From Natrinema pellirubrum DSM 15624 (lineage in GTDB: Archaea; Halobacteriota; Halobacteria; Halobacteriales; Natrialbaceae), in NCBI RefSeq assembly GCF_000230735.2, contig NC_019962.1, positions 1,488,001 to 1,552,000 on the forward strand: DNA of 64,000 nucleotides, written 5' to 3'. The notes below the pieces were generated by a model, which worked only from the letters and a program-made list of their open reading frames with translations, did no database searches and was not told where the DNA came from. Each line of letters begins with the position of its first letter. Within the stretch, counting starts at the first letter, position 1. Shown here in pieces: positions 35,409-42,876 of the stretch. The translations under genes were made by a program, and so were the position numbers.

Positions 35409-35906
35409 ATGGCTTATAGACGATCACGGCGCGGTGGGGTTCTCTCACCGGTCACCGTTCTCACGACGGTGACGGCCGCGCTGATCGCCGGCGTGGCTCT
35501 CGGTGGCGTGTTACACGCGACTGGGAACCTTCGAACGGTCGCCGCCGTCTACGGACTCGAGGGGGTCGTCAACGAGTGGACGCTCGTGTTCGGGCACAGC
35601 GTCCTCGCCGCTGGGCCGTTCGTCGCGCTCGTGAACCGCCTGCGGATGGGACGGCGCGTTCCGCGTCCGCTCGCGGAGAGCTATCGGAACCCGTTCCTCT
35701 GTGCCTGCCTGGGGACTGCGTACGGCGTCGTACTGTGGGTCGCCATCATCGCCTACGGAGCGCCGTTCGTGTTCGGACTCGTCACCGCGACCGCGTCTCC
35801 GGTGCCGCACCGACACTGGGGCGCGTTCTATGCGCTGCTCGTGTTCGGAGCGGTCTGTGGTGCGTGGTATCCGCTGCTCCGGGAGTTCTTCGAAGACCGC
35901 CAGTAG
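35409..35906 (+). CDS. Small integral membrane protein (about four TM)
   Basis: The product is 165 aa from ATG 35409; an ATG/GTG at 35400 would add three residues. Basic N-terminus (YRRSRRGG), then hydrophobic helices near 17-38, 50-70, 95-120 and 135-155, ending in a charged tail EFFEDRQ. The upstream sequence is AT-rich with TTATTATAG as probable TATA, about 30 bp before the start. No motif that I can name. Located just after the RuBisCO remnant. Confidence 0.65.
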   Translation: MAYRRSRRGGVLSPVTVLTTVTAALIAGVALGGVLHATGNLRTVAAVYGLEGVVNEWTLVFGHSVLAAGPFVALVNRLRMGRRVPRPLAESYRNPFLCACLGTAYGVVLWVAIIAYGAPFVFGLVTATASPVPHRHWGAFYALLVFGAVCGAWYPLLREFFEDRQ

Positions 35907-35965
35907 TCGTCGACCGTCGGGTCGGACCAGATTTCGCGTGATCGCCCTCCGGTTCGGTGGCCGGA

Positions 35966-36865
35966 TCAGGTCCGGTCGACGAAGTCGACGATGCGGTCGG
36001 CGATCTCCTCGCCGGCGTCTTCCTGCAGGAAGTGCGCCGCCTCGTCGATCCAGACGTCGGGCTGGTCGCTCGCGGTCGGGAGCAGTCCGCGTAGCGGATC
36101 GCGGTTGTCGGCGGTGATCGGGTCTTCCGTCGCGAACAGGACGAACGCGGGTTTCTCCCACGCCGCGAGTCGGTCCCGCGCGTCGGCGAACAGATCGGCG
36201 CCGGGATCGTCGGGCGACTGCGGGACGAGGCCGGGGAACGTCCGCGCGCCGGCCATGTATCGCTCGTCGGGAAACGGCGCGCGGTAGGCGTCGATCACGT
36301 CCTCGGAGAGGTCTCGATAGCAGCCGTTCGCGACCAGTTCGCCGATATCGAGGTCCTCGGCGGTGGCGACCATCTCGGCGAACGCGTGCCAGGTGTCGGT
36401 CATCTCCTGGGTCCCGTCGGGGAGGCCGGTGTTCATCGGCACGAGGCGGGCGAACCGTTCGGACTGGTTGGCCGCGAGCGCGAGACCGAGCAGGCCGCCC
36501 CAGTCCTGACAGACCAACATGATATTCGTTAACTCGAGTTCCTCGACGAACGTCCGGAGCGCGTCGTAGTGCATCTCGACGGTGTAGTCGTCGCGGTCCT
36601 CGTACCGGTCCGAGCGGCCACAGCCGATCAGGTCGGGAACGACGACGCGGCCGCGCTCGGCCAGCGTCGGTATCATCTTGCGGTAGAGAAACGACCACGT
36701 GGGCTCGCCGTGCAGACAGAGAAAGGTCTCCTCGGCATCGCCGCTGCCCTCGCTGCCGCCCGTTTCCACGTACGCCATGTCCAACTCGCCGACGTCGACG
36801 TACTGGGGTTCGTAGTCGAAGTCCGGTACGTCCTCGAAGTGTTCCTCAGAGATACTAACAACCAT
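35966..36865 (-). CDS. Haloalkane dehalogenase-like alpha/beta hydrolase
   Basis: The product is 299 aa. HGEPTWSFLYRKMIP (52-66) is nearly the DhlA-type haloalkane dehalogenase motif with halide-binding Trp. The nucleophile is Asp121 in VCQDWGGL, with an adjacent Trp122 for halide stabilisation. The late acid (DPITADN) and a His in DEAAHFLQED complete the triad. Asp at the nucleophile position rather than Ser distinguishes dehalogenases from esterases. ATG 36865 preferred over 36880. Substrate uncertain; epoxide or fluoroacetate hydrolases share the Asp nucleophile but not HGEPTW-S. Confidence 0.82.
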   Translation of the reverse strand: MVVSISEEHFEDVPDFDYEPQYVDVGELDMAYVETGGSEGSGDAEETFLCLHGEPTWSFLYRKMIPTLAERGRVVVPDLIGCGRSDRYEDRDDYTVEMHYDALRTFVEELELTNIMLVCQDWGGLLGLALAANQSERFARLVPMNTGLPDGTQEMTDTWHAFAEMVATAEDLDIGELVANGCYRDLSEDVIDAYRAPFPDERYMAGARTFPGLVPQSPDDPGADLFADARDRLAAWEKPAFVLFATEDPITADNRDPLRGLLPTASDQPDVWIDEAAHFLQEDAGEEIADRIVDFVDRT

Positions 36866-37079
36866 ACTGCATGACACCATGCAACACTATACAAAAGTTG
36901 GGAAATCGACGTGAACGCTGCGGTCGCTGTTGCGCTCGGACAGCGTCATCGATCCGACGCGGGCCGTCCCGTCGGAGTGGGACCGATCGGTCGTTGACCG
37001 ACTTCTGCCCGCGACGACGTCCCGAAACCACTGCCGAATAACGACAAAACACTTACCAGTTCCGTCTGCAGGAACGGTC

Positions 37080-38054
37080 ATGCGCCGCCCGCGCCGCTCC
37101 CTCCTCGCTGCGATCGGTAGCATGGCACTCGCCGGCTGTCTCGCCGGTGACGACGAGTCGCCCGCGAACGACTCGAGTCCGGACGACGACCTCACGCCGC
37201 TTCCGGACGATGACCGGACGCTCCCACCGTCGGGAACCGACCCCAACGGCTATCCCGACTACGACGTCGATCGGCTCGTCGCGTTCGACGAGATCGACCC
37301 CGGGGAGACCGCGATCTACCTCGAGCCGTCGGCCGCGTCGATCACCGAGTCCGAGCGACTGACGTTCACGCTGTTCAACGAGTCAAGCAGCGGATTCTCG
37401 TACAACCCGTACGCGTGGCAACTCCACAAACGCGTCGACGGCCGCTGGCACTACGTCGCGCCACGGGGGGTAAACGAGCCGGCACACACCCTCGAACCGG
37501 GCGACAACTTCGCCTGGGACCTCACCGTCGATAACGATGGGATCGAGGACGGGCGATCGATCCGCGGCCACGGCGTCGCCGGACCCGATCCGATCGCCGG
37601 TCTCGGTGGCGGCGAGTACGTCTTCGGCACCGACGTGGACTTCGACGACGGTCCCGCCGACGGCTCGGTCGGGTTCTGTGCCCGATTCGACCTCGAGACC
37701 GACTCCCTGTCGCTGACGACGACGGACGCGATCACGAGCGTCGAGTGGGAGGGCGACGTCCTCGTTGCGAGTTCGGGTCGTGTGGCTCCCGAGGACGATG
37801 ACGCACGACTGGGTGCGTACGAACTCGTCCGGACGAACGACGACGTGGAGGGAACCGAACTGATCACGGAAACGCTCCTGCGGAACGATCAGTTACGGGA
37901 CGCCATCGTGTTGGCCCGCGAGTACGACGCCGACCGGGTTCGACTCGAGGAGTACAACGCTGTGATGCCGATATTCGGAGTCGACGACATCCGCTACTAC
38001 CACTACGACGGCGAGACGTACGCGATCTCGGCGCGAGTCATTGACGACGACTGA
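37080..38054 (+). CDS. Secreted lipoprotein of unknown function
   Basis: The product is 324 aa. Positive N-terminus and lipobox LAGC (Cys20) follow a short hydrophobic segment, the archaeal lipoprotein pattern. A Ser/Asp/Pro-rich linker (25-60) separates it from a beta-rich domain (80-220, with YNPYAWQLHKRVDGRWHYV and LEPGDNFAW), reminiscent of immunoglobulin-like outer domains. No catalytic motif. Start at ATG 37080 because the lipobox begins shortly after. A strong hairpin lies downstream. Confidence 0.78.
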   Translation: MRRPRRSLLAAIGSMALAGCLAGDDESPANDSSPDDDLTPLPDDDRTLPPSGTDPNGYPDYDVDRLVAFDEIDPGETAIYLEPSAASITESERLTFTLFNESSSGFSYNPYAWQLHKRVDGRWHYVAPRGVNEPAHTLEPGDNFAWDLTVDNDGIEDGRSIRGHGVAGPDPIAGLGGGEYVFGTDVDFDDGPADGSVGFCARFDLETDSLSLTTTDAITSVEWEGDVLVASSGRVAPEDDDARLGAYELVRTNDDVEGTELITETLLRNDQLRDAIVLAREYDADRVRLEEYNAVMPIFGVDDIRYYHYDGETYAISARVIDDD

Positions 38055-38073
38055 GACGGGTTACTGTGGGTCG

Positions 38074-38117
38074 TTTCCGGCGCAACCGCGACCTTGGCGG
38101 CGGTTGCGCCCCGGAAA
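38074..38117 (+). terminator. Strong hairpin downstream of the lipoprotein gene
   Basis: Arms GGCGCAACCGC (38079-38089) and GCGGTTGCGCC (38100-38110) match over 11 bp; TTTCC (38074-38078) and GGAAA (38113-38117) extend the stem after a 2-nt bulge. It sits 20 bp past the stop and before the bioB promoter, consistent with a transcript-end structure. Confidence 0.65.
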
Positions 38118-38210
38118 ATCGTTCCAGCAATCCGGACGAGCGGCCCACCGATCGGTCGCGTCGCTCCGAGGGGAGGGCGTACGTTTCACCCACGGTGAGA
38201 ATCCACAATC

Positions 38211-38252
38211 ATTATAGTCTCGTCAACCACTATTCGAATCGTGGTTTACGAG
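38211..38252 (+). promoter_or_regulatory. bioB promoter with overlapping BirA-like palindromic operator
   Basis: TATA element ATTATAG at 38211-38217. Immediately after, a 34-bp palindrome spans 38219-38252: arms CTCGTCAACCAC and GTGGTTTACGAG differ by one base pair and are separated by TATTCGAATC. Between AACC and GGTT there are 14 bases, the spacing of the prokaryotic BirA operator (TTGTAAACC-N14-16-GGTTTACAA). The right arm overlaps the GTG start codon of bioB, so a bound repressor would block initiation directly. Confidence 0.8.
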
Positions 38253-39344
38253 ACTGGAAACGAGACGGTCGACGACGCACTCGAGCGGGTCATGGCCGGC
38301 GAACGCCTCGATCGGACCGACGGGCTCGCGCTGATGGCCCAGCCGACCGACGCGCTCGCCGAGGCCGGTGCCGCCGTGCGGGATCACTTCGGCGACGGCA
38401 CGGTCGACGCCTGCTCGATCGTCAACGCGAAGGCGGGCAACTGCGCGGAGGACTGTGGCTTCTGCGCGCAGTCGGTCCACTTCGACACCGGTATCGACAC
38501 CTACGGCTTCCTCGGGCCCGAGAAGGTCCTCGAGGCCGCAAAGCGGGCCGAACGCGACGGTGCCCAGCGCTTCGGCATCGTCGTCGCCGAGAAGGGGGTC
38601 TCGAAGGAACACCGCCCCGACGAGTGGGAAGAGGTCCTCGAGTCGATCCGCCTCGTCCGCGACGAGTGCGACCTCGAGGTCGACGCTTCCCTCGGGATAC
38701 TCACCGAGGAGGAGGCCGCGATCCTCGCCGAGGAGGGGATCAACCACTACAATCACAACATCGAGACCTCCCCGAACTACTTCCCCGAGATCGTCGATTC
38801 CCACAGCTTCGAGGATCGGGTACAGACCCTCGAGGTCGCCAAGGAGGCCGGGATGGACCTCTGTGCGGGCGTGATACTCGGGATGGGCGAGACGCCGACA
38901 GACCGCGTCGAGGCCGCGATCGCCCTGCAGGACATCGGGATCTCCTCGCTGCCAGTCAACGTCCTCAACCCGGTCGCGGGGACGCCGCTGGCCGAGCAGG
39001 GGGTCGACATCACGACCGAAGAGATCGTCAAGACGGTCGCGGTCTACAAACTGCTGCATCCCGACTCGCGGGTCCGCCTGACCGGCGGCCGCGAGGTCAA
39101 CCTCGAGCCCGACGAGCAGCACCTGCCGCTCGAGGCCGGCGCGGACGGCATCCTGACTGGCGACTACCTCACGACGGAGGGGCAATCCCCCGGCGACGAC
39201 ATCGAGATCATCGAGCGTGCGGGACTCGAGCCCAACCGGGGAACCAACGAGTTCGACCCCGACGAAGTCAAGGCCCGCCACAGCGGGGCCGCCGACTCCT
39301 CGAGTGAAACGGCGAGTACGGGCGCGGAACCGAGCGACGACTAA
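38241..39344 (+). CDS. bioB: Biotin synthase
   Basis: The product is 367 aa. Radical SAM enzyme inserting sulfur into dethiobiotin. The [4Fe-4S] motif AKAGNCAEDCGFCAQS holds Cys68, Cys72 and Cys75; YNHNIETS is the conserved SAM-binding segment, and RLTGGREVNL carries the second-cluster Arg. The C-terminal acidic tail is halophile-typical. Starts at GTG 38241 inside the palindromic operator; no ribosome-binding site is present, matching a leaderless transcript. First gene of a biotin cluster. Confidence 0.95.
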   Translation: MVYETGNETVDDALERVMAGERLDRTDGLALMAQPTDALAEAGAAVRDHFGDGTVDACSIVNAKAGNCAEDCGFCAQSVHFDTGIDTYGFLGPEKVLEAAKRAERDGAQRFGIVVAEKGVSKEHRPDEWEEVLESIRLVRDECDLEVDASLGILTEEEAAILAEEGINHYNHNIETSPNYFPEIVDSHSFEDRVQTLEVAKEAGMDLCAGVILGMGETPTDRVEAAIALQDIGISSLPVNVLNPVAGTPLAEQGVDITTEEIVKTVAVYKLLHPDSRVRLTGGREVNLEPDEQHLPLEAGADGILTGDYLTTEGQSPGDDIEIIERAGLEPNRGTNEFDPDEVKARHSGAADSSSETASTGAEPSDD

Positions 39345-39374
39345 CGACACGACGAATTCAGCACATCGACACCT

Positions 39375-40484
39375 ATGGACGAAATCACGTTTGCGGTACT
39401 CGGAACCGGAGGCATCGGCCGACGAGCGCTCGAAGTGAGCCAGCACAAGGACGCGCTGACCCCCGTCGCGGCGTGTGACCGCCACGGCGTCGCCGTCGAC
39501 TTCGACGGCCTCGACGTGGACGAGTTGCTGGCCGCGACGGAAGGGAATATAGACAGCGAGCCGCGAAGCGGCTCGGAAGAGTCGAGCGGCGATGAGCCGC
39601 GAGACAACGAGGTCGCGACCGACGGCGGCACGGGTACGACCGCAGCCGAAAGCGGCGTCAAACAACACGGCGAGCAGAAAGGTGTCGTCGCCTCGAGCCA
39701 GGCACGACCCAGCGAGGGCCCTATTCAGGAGATCATCGACCACGGCGACCGGATCGACGCGGTCCTGCTGGCTCTGCCGAACTACGAACACGACTTCATC
39801 CCGCGGACCGCCGACCGGTTCGCCGAGGGCGGCTACGCCGGCGTCATGATCGACGTCCTCAAGCGTTCGCGCGTGATCGACATGCTCGACGACCGCAGCG
39901 ACGAGTTCGAGGAGAGCGGTATCACGTTCATCTGCGGGGCGGGCGCGACTCCCGGCCTGCTGACCGGCGCGGCCGCGCTGGCCGCCCAGTCGTTCGTCGA
40001 GGTCACCGACGTCGACATCCACTGGGGTGTCGGCCTCAAATCGGGGTACGAGGACAACCGCGGCACCGTCCGCGAGGACATCGCACACCTCCCCGAGTAC
40101 GACATCGAGACCGCCCGCGATCTCTCCGACGCGGAGATCGAGGCCATCATCGACGACCACGACGGCGTCATCGAGTTCGAGGACATGGAACACGCCGACG
40201 ACGTCCTGCTCGAGCGTGCGGGCGTCTGTGACGCCGAAGACGTCACCGTCGGCGGGATCCTCGACGTGCGCAACGACGAGAAGCCGACGACGACGACGGT
40301 CCGCGTGACCGGTCGCACCTTCGACGGCGAGACGGCGACCAACACCTTCCAGTTGGGCGACGAGACGAGTATGGAGGCAAACGTCAACGGGCCCGCGCTG
40401 GGGTATCTGAAAGCGGGCGTCCGGCGTAATCGCGCCGGCGAGTACGGCGTCTTCGGCCCTGCAGATCTACTGCCCGGCTTCTGA
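39375..40484 (+). CDS. Saccharopine dehydrogenase-like oxidoreductase in the biotin cluster
   Basis: The product is 369 aa. Rossmann N-terminus with AVLGTGGIGRRALEV (GxGxxG), a central catalytic-like domain with FICGAGATPGLLTGAAALAA and WGVGLKSGYEDNRGTVREDI, and a C-terminal domain ending in ADLLPGF, as in saccharopine dehydrogenase-like NAD(P)-dependent enzymes. Residues 55-110 are a low-complexity acidic insertion that contains a short palindrome in the DNA. It lies between bioB and bioF on the same strand, with gaps of 30 and about 150 bp, so it likely serves biotin synthesis or its precursor supply, but its substrate is unknown. Confidence 0.78.
   Translation: MDEITFAVLGTGGIGRRALEVSQHKDALTPVAACDRHGVAVDFDGLDVDELLAATEGNIDSEPRSGSEESSGDEPRDNEVATDGGTGTTAAESGVKQHGEQKGVVASSQARPSEGPIQEIIDHGDRIDAVLLALPNYEHDFIPRTADRFAEGGYAGVMIDVLKRSRVIDMLDDRSDEFEESGITFICGAGATPGLLTGAAALAAQSFVEVTDVDIHWGVGLKSGYEDNRGTVREDIAHLPEYDIETARDLSDAEIEAIIDDHDGVIEFEDMEHADDVLLERAGVCDAEDVTVGGILDVRNDEKPTTTTVRVTGRTFDGETATNTFQLGDETSMEANVNGPALGYLKAGVRRNRAGEYGVFGPADLLPGF
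39557..39575. repeat. Palindrome inside the oxidoreductase coding region
   Basis: CGAGCCGC-GAA-GCGGCTCG has perfect 8-bp arms with a 3-base loop, and the arm recurs at 39593-39602 (TGAGCCGCGA). It falls exactly in the low-complexity segment of the protein that lies between ordered domains, so it looks like a small palindromic element tolerated in frame. Confidence 0.65.
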
Positions 40485-40636
40485 ACGCCGGCTTTCGCTC
40501 CGACCGTTTTTATGACTGAAACGAGACGATTCCCGAGACTGCCGTGTATCAACCGGCTCGAGCCGTCTCCGAGCCGAACCAGGCGTCCGTTCCGAACCGT
40601 GAGAGTCAAATCGTGGCACTGAGTCCATCTACCCGA

Positions 40637-41860
40637 ATGGCCGACCGCGGGTTTGACCTCGAGGGGCGACTCGATGCCCTCGAGGAACACGATCTGAAGC
40701 GCGCCCTCTCGCCCGTCGACCGGGTCGCCGAGCGCGGCTACTTCGCCGAGCCCTCGGGCGGCGACCTCCCGGTCCTCGACAGTGCGGAGGCGCTGGTCTT
40801 CGCCTCGAACAACTACCTGGGCCTGACCGACGACCAGCGGGTTCAGGACGCGGCCCGGCAGGCGGCCGCGACCGTCGGCACCGGTGCCGGTGCGAGCCGG
40901 CTCGTTACCGGCGACACGCTGGTTCACCGGGACCTGGAACGCCAGCTCGCAGAGACCAAAGGGACCGAGCGCGCGCTGGCCTTTTCCTCGGGGTATGCCG
41001 CCAACGTCGGCACGATCGCCGCCCTCGAGCCGGACGTCGTCTTCTCCGACGAGCTGAACCACGCTAGTATCATCGACGGCTGCCGGCTCGCCGACACCGA
41101 GACGGTCGTCTACGACCACTGCGACGCCGCGGACCTGCGAGCGAGACTCGAGGAACGAGTCGAGCGTGCGGCTCGCGAGGGCCGGGAGCCGGCCGACGAG
41201 TCGTGGCTGATCGTCACCGATTCGGTGTTCAGCATGGACGGCACCGTCGCGCCGCTCGAGGCGATCTGTGACGCCGCCGAGGAGTACGGCGCATGGGTGA
41301 TGGTCGACGAGGCCCACGCGACCGGCCTCTACGCCGACGGCGGCGGCGTCGTCCAGGCCGAAGGGCTCGAGGACCGCGTCCAGATCCAACTGGGGACGCT
41401 CTCGAAGGCGCTGGCGAGCCAGGGCGGCTACGTCGCCGGCAGCTCGGACCTGATCGAGTGTCTGTGCAACGACGCGCGGTCGTTCGTCTTCTCGACCGGC
41501 CTCGCGCCGCCGGCTGCCGCGGCGGCCAGTGAGGCGTTACACGTCGCCCGTCACGGCGACGCGCGCGAGCGCCTCTGGGAGAACGTCGCCCACCTCCGGG
41601 ACGGCCTCGAGTCGATGGGGTTCGAGGTCTGGGGCGACTCCCAGATCCTCCCCGTCGTCGTCGGCGACCGGCGGGACGCGATCGCCCTCGCCGACGGGGT
41701 CCGTGAACGCGACGTCGTCGCACCGGCGATCCGACCGCCGACGGTCCCTGAGGGAACGAGCCGGATCCGCGTCGTTCCGATGGCTACACACGATCGAGAC
41801 GACATCATCGCCTGCCTCGAGGCCTTTCAGGCCGCGGGCGAAGAGGTGGGGCTGCTATGA
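40637..41860 (+). CDS. bioF: 8-amino-7-oxononanoate synthase (BioF-type)
   Basis: The product is 407 aa, PLP-dependent alpha-oxoamine synthase that condenses pimeloyl thioester with alanine. Signatures: FASNNYLGLTDD, GTGAGASRLVTGDT, DEAHATGLYADGG and the PLP lysine in LGTLSKALASQGGY (about Lys260). Start at ATG 40637 is chosen; a GTG at 40544 would add 31 poorly conserved residues. bioD starts within its stop (ATGA overlap). Confidence 0.92.
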   Translation: MADRGFDLEGRLDALEEHDLKRALSPVDRVAERGYFAEPSGGDLPVLDSAEALVFASNNYLGLTDDQRVQDAARQAAATVGTGAGASRLVTGDTLVHRDLERQLAETKGTERALAFSSGYAANVGTIAALEPDVVFSDELNHASIIDGCRLADTETVVYDHCDAADLRARLEERVERAAREGREPADESWLIVTDSVFSMDGTVAPLEAICDAAEEYGAWVMVDEAHATGLYADGGGVVQAEGLEDRVQIQLGTLSKALASQGGYVAGSSDLIECLCNDARSFVFSTGLAPPAAAAASEALHVARHGDARERLWENVAHLRDGLESMGFEVWGDSQILPVVVGDRRDAIALADGVRERDVVAPAIRPPTVPEGTSRIRVVPMATHDRDDIIACLEAFQAAGEEVGLL

Positions 41861-42543
41861 CCCGGCCACTCGCCGTCGTCGGCACCGGCACCGGCGTCGG
41901 AAAGACGGTCGTCACGGCCGGCCTCACCCGGCTGCTCCGGGAGGACGGACACGAGGCGAGGGCGATCAAGCCCGCCCAGACTGGCCACCCGCCCGACGAC
42001 GACGCCGGGTTCGTCGCCGCGGCCTGTGACGACCCCGACGCCGCCACCTGTCCGCGCTTTCTCGAGCCGGCGCTGGCCCCGCGAGTCGCGGCCGAAGTCG
42101 CCGACGAGGACCTCGCATACGAGCCGATCCGCGAGGCCTGCGAGCGCGAGATCGACGTGACGCCGGTCCCGATCGTCGAGGGGATCGGCGGGCTCCGGGT
42201 GCCGCTGGCCGGCGACACGGAAGTGATCGACCTCGTCGACGACCTCGACGCGGCGGCGATCGTCGTCACGCGCTCGGGACTGGGCACGCTCAACCACACC
42301 GCGCTCTCGATCGACGCCCTCGAGGACCGCGGGATCGACGTCCGCGGCGTCGTCGTCAACGAGTACGCGGGCGAGACGCTCGCCGAGCGGACGAACCCCG
42401 ACGAATTAGAGCGGATGACGGGCCACGCGGTCGAGACGGTGCCGCCGCTCGAGGACGAAACCGCGACCCCGCAGGAACTCGCAGCCGGCGTCTGCGATGC
42501 GCTGTCACCGGCGTTTCGCGACCGGCTCCCCGTCGACGACTGA
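41857..42543 (+). CDS. bioD: Dethiobiotin synthetase
   Basis: The product is 228 aa. P-loop GTGTGVGKTVVTAGL (9-23), AIKPAQTG binding the diamine, and IVEGIGGLRVPL after it, all in the family order. It forms the ureido ring with CO2 and ATP. Translationally coupled to bioF; last gene of the cluster. No bioA (aminotransferase) or pimeloyl-forming gene occurs in the cluster, so those steps are encoded elsewhere or differ. Confidence 0.95.
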   Translation: MTRPLAVVGTGTGVGKTVVTAGLTRLLREDGHEARAIKPAQTGHPPDDDAGFVAAACDDPDAATCPRFLEPALAPRVAAEVADEDLAYEPIREACEREIDVTPVPIVEGIGGLRVPLAGDTEVIDLVDDLDAAAIVVTRSGLGTLNHTALSIDALEDRGIDVRGVVVNEYAGETLAERTNPDELERMTGHAVETVPPLEDETATPQELAAGVCDALSPAFRDRLPVDD

Positions 42544-42557
42544 TCGGGACGACGGTC

Positions 42558-42755
42558 TCAGGCCGTCGGCGCCGGCGGTTCGTCGTCGGCCGCACTCGGT
42601 TTCTCGTCGGAAGAACCGTCGGCTACTGCAGCGTCGAGACCGACGAGGTAGCTGACGACCTCGGATTTCCGGTGTTCCACCTCGAGGTGGACCCGGAGCC
42701 CGTTGCGGTCGTCGTAGGATTCGGCACAGAGCGGGCAGCTGTTGGGGTCTGTCAT
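42558..42755 (-). CDS. Small C2H2 zinc-finger protein
   Basis: The product is 65 aa from ATG 42755 (an ATG at 42770 adds five residues). SCPLCAESYDDRNGLRVHLEVEHRKSE is a single C2H2 finger (C-x2-C ... H-x4-H), followed by an acidic Pro/Ala-rich tail. Convergent to bioD with a 14-bp gap. Small C2H2 proteins of this kind are frequent in haloarchaea; some are regulators of biofilm or lipid genes, but this one is unassigned. Confidence 0.75.
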   Translation of the reverse strand: MTDPNSCPLCAESYDDRNGLRVHLEVEHRKSEVVSYLVGLDAAVADGSSDEKPSAADDEPPAPTA

Positions 42756-42876
42756 TCGACCGATCACCAAGAGAGGGTCTCACCGTTTATCGACCTAATA
42801 GTATCGATCAGTCGGCGGATTGAGGTGTCGGGGCGAATACGGCTCGTCGTCGGTATCCGCAGCCGGCCGCGAGCGG

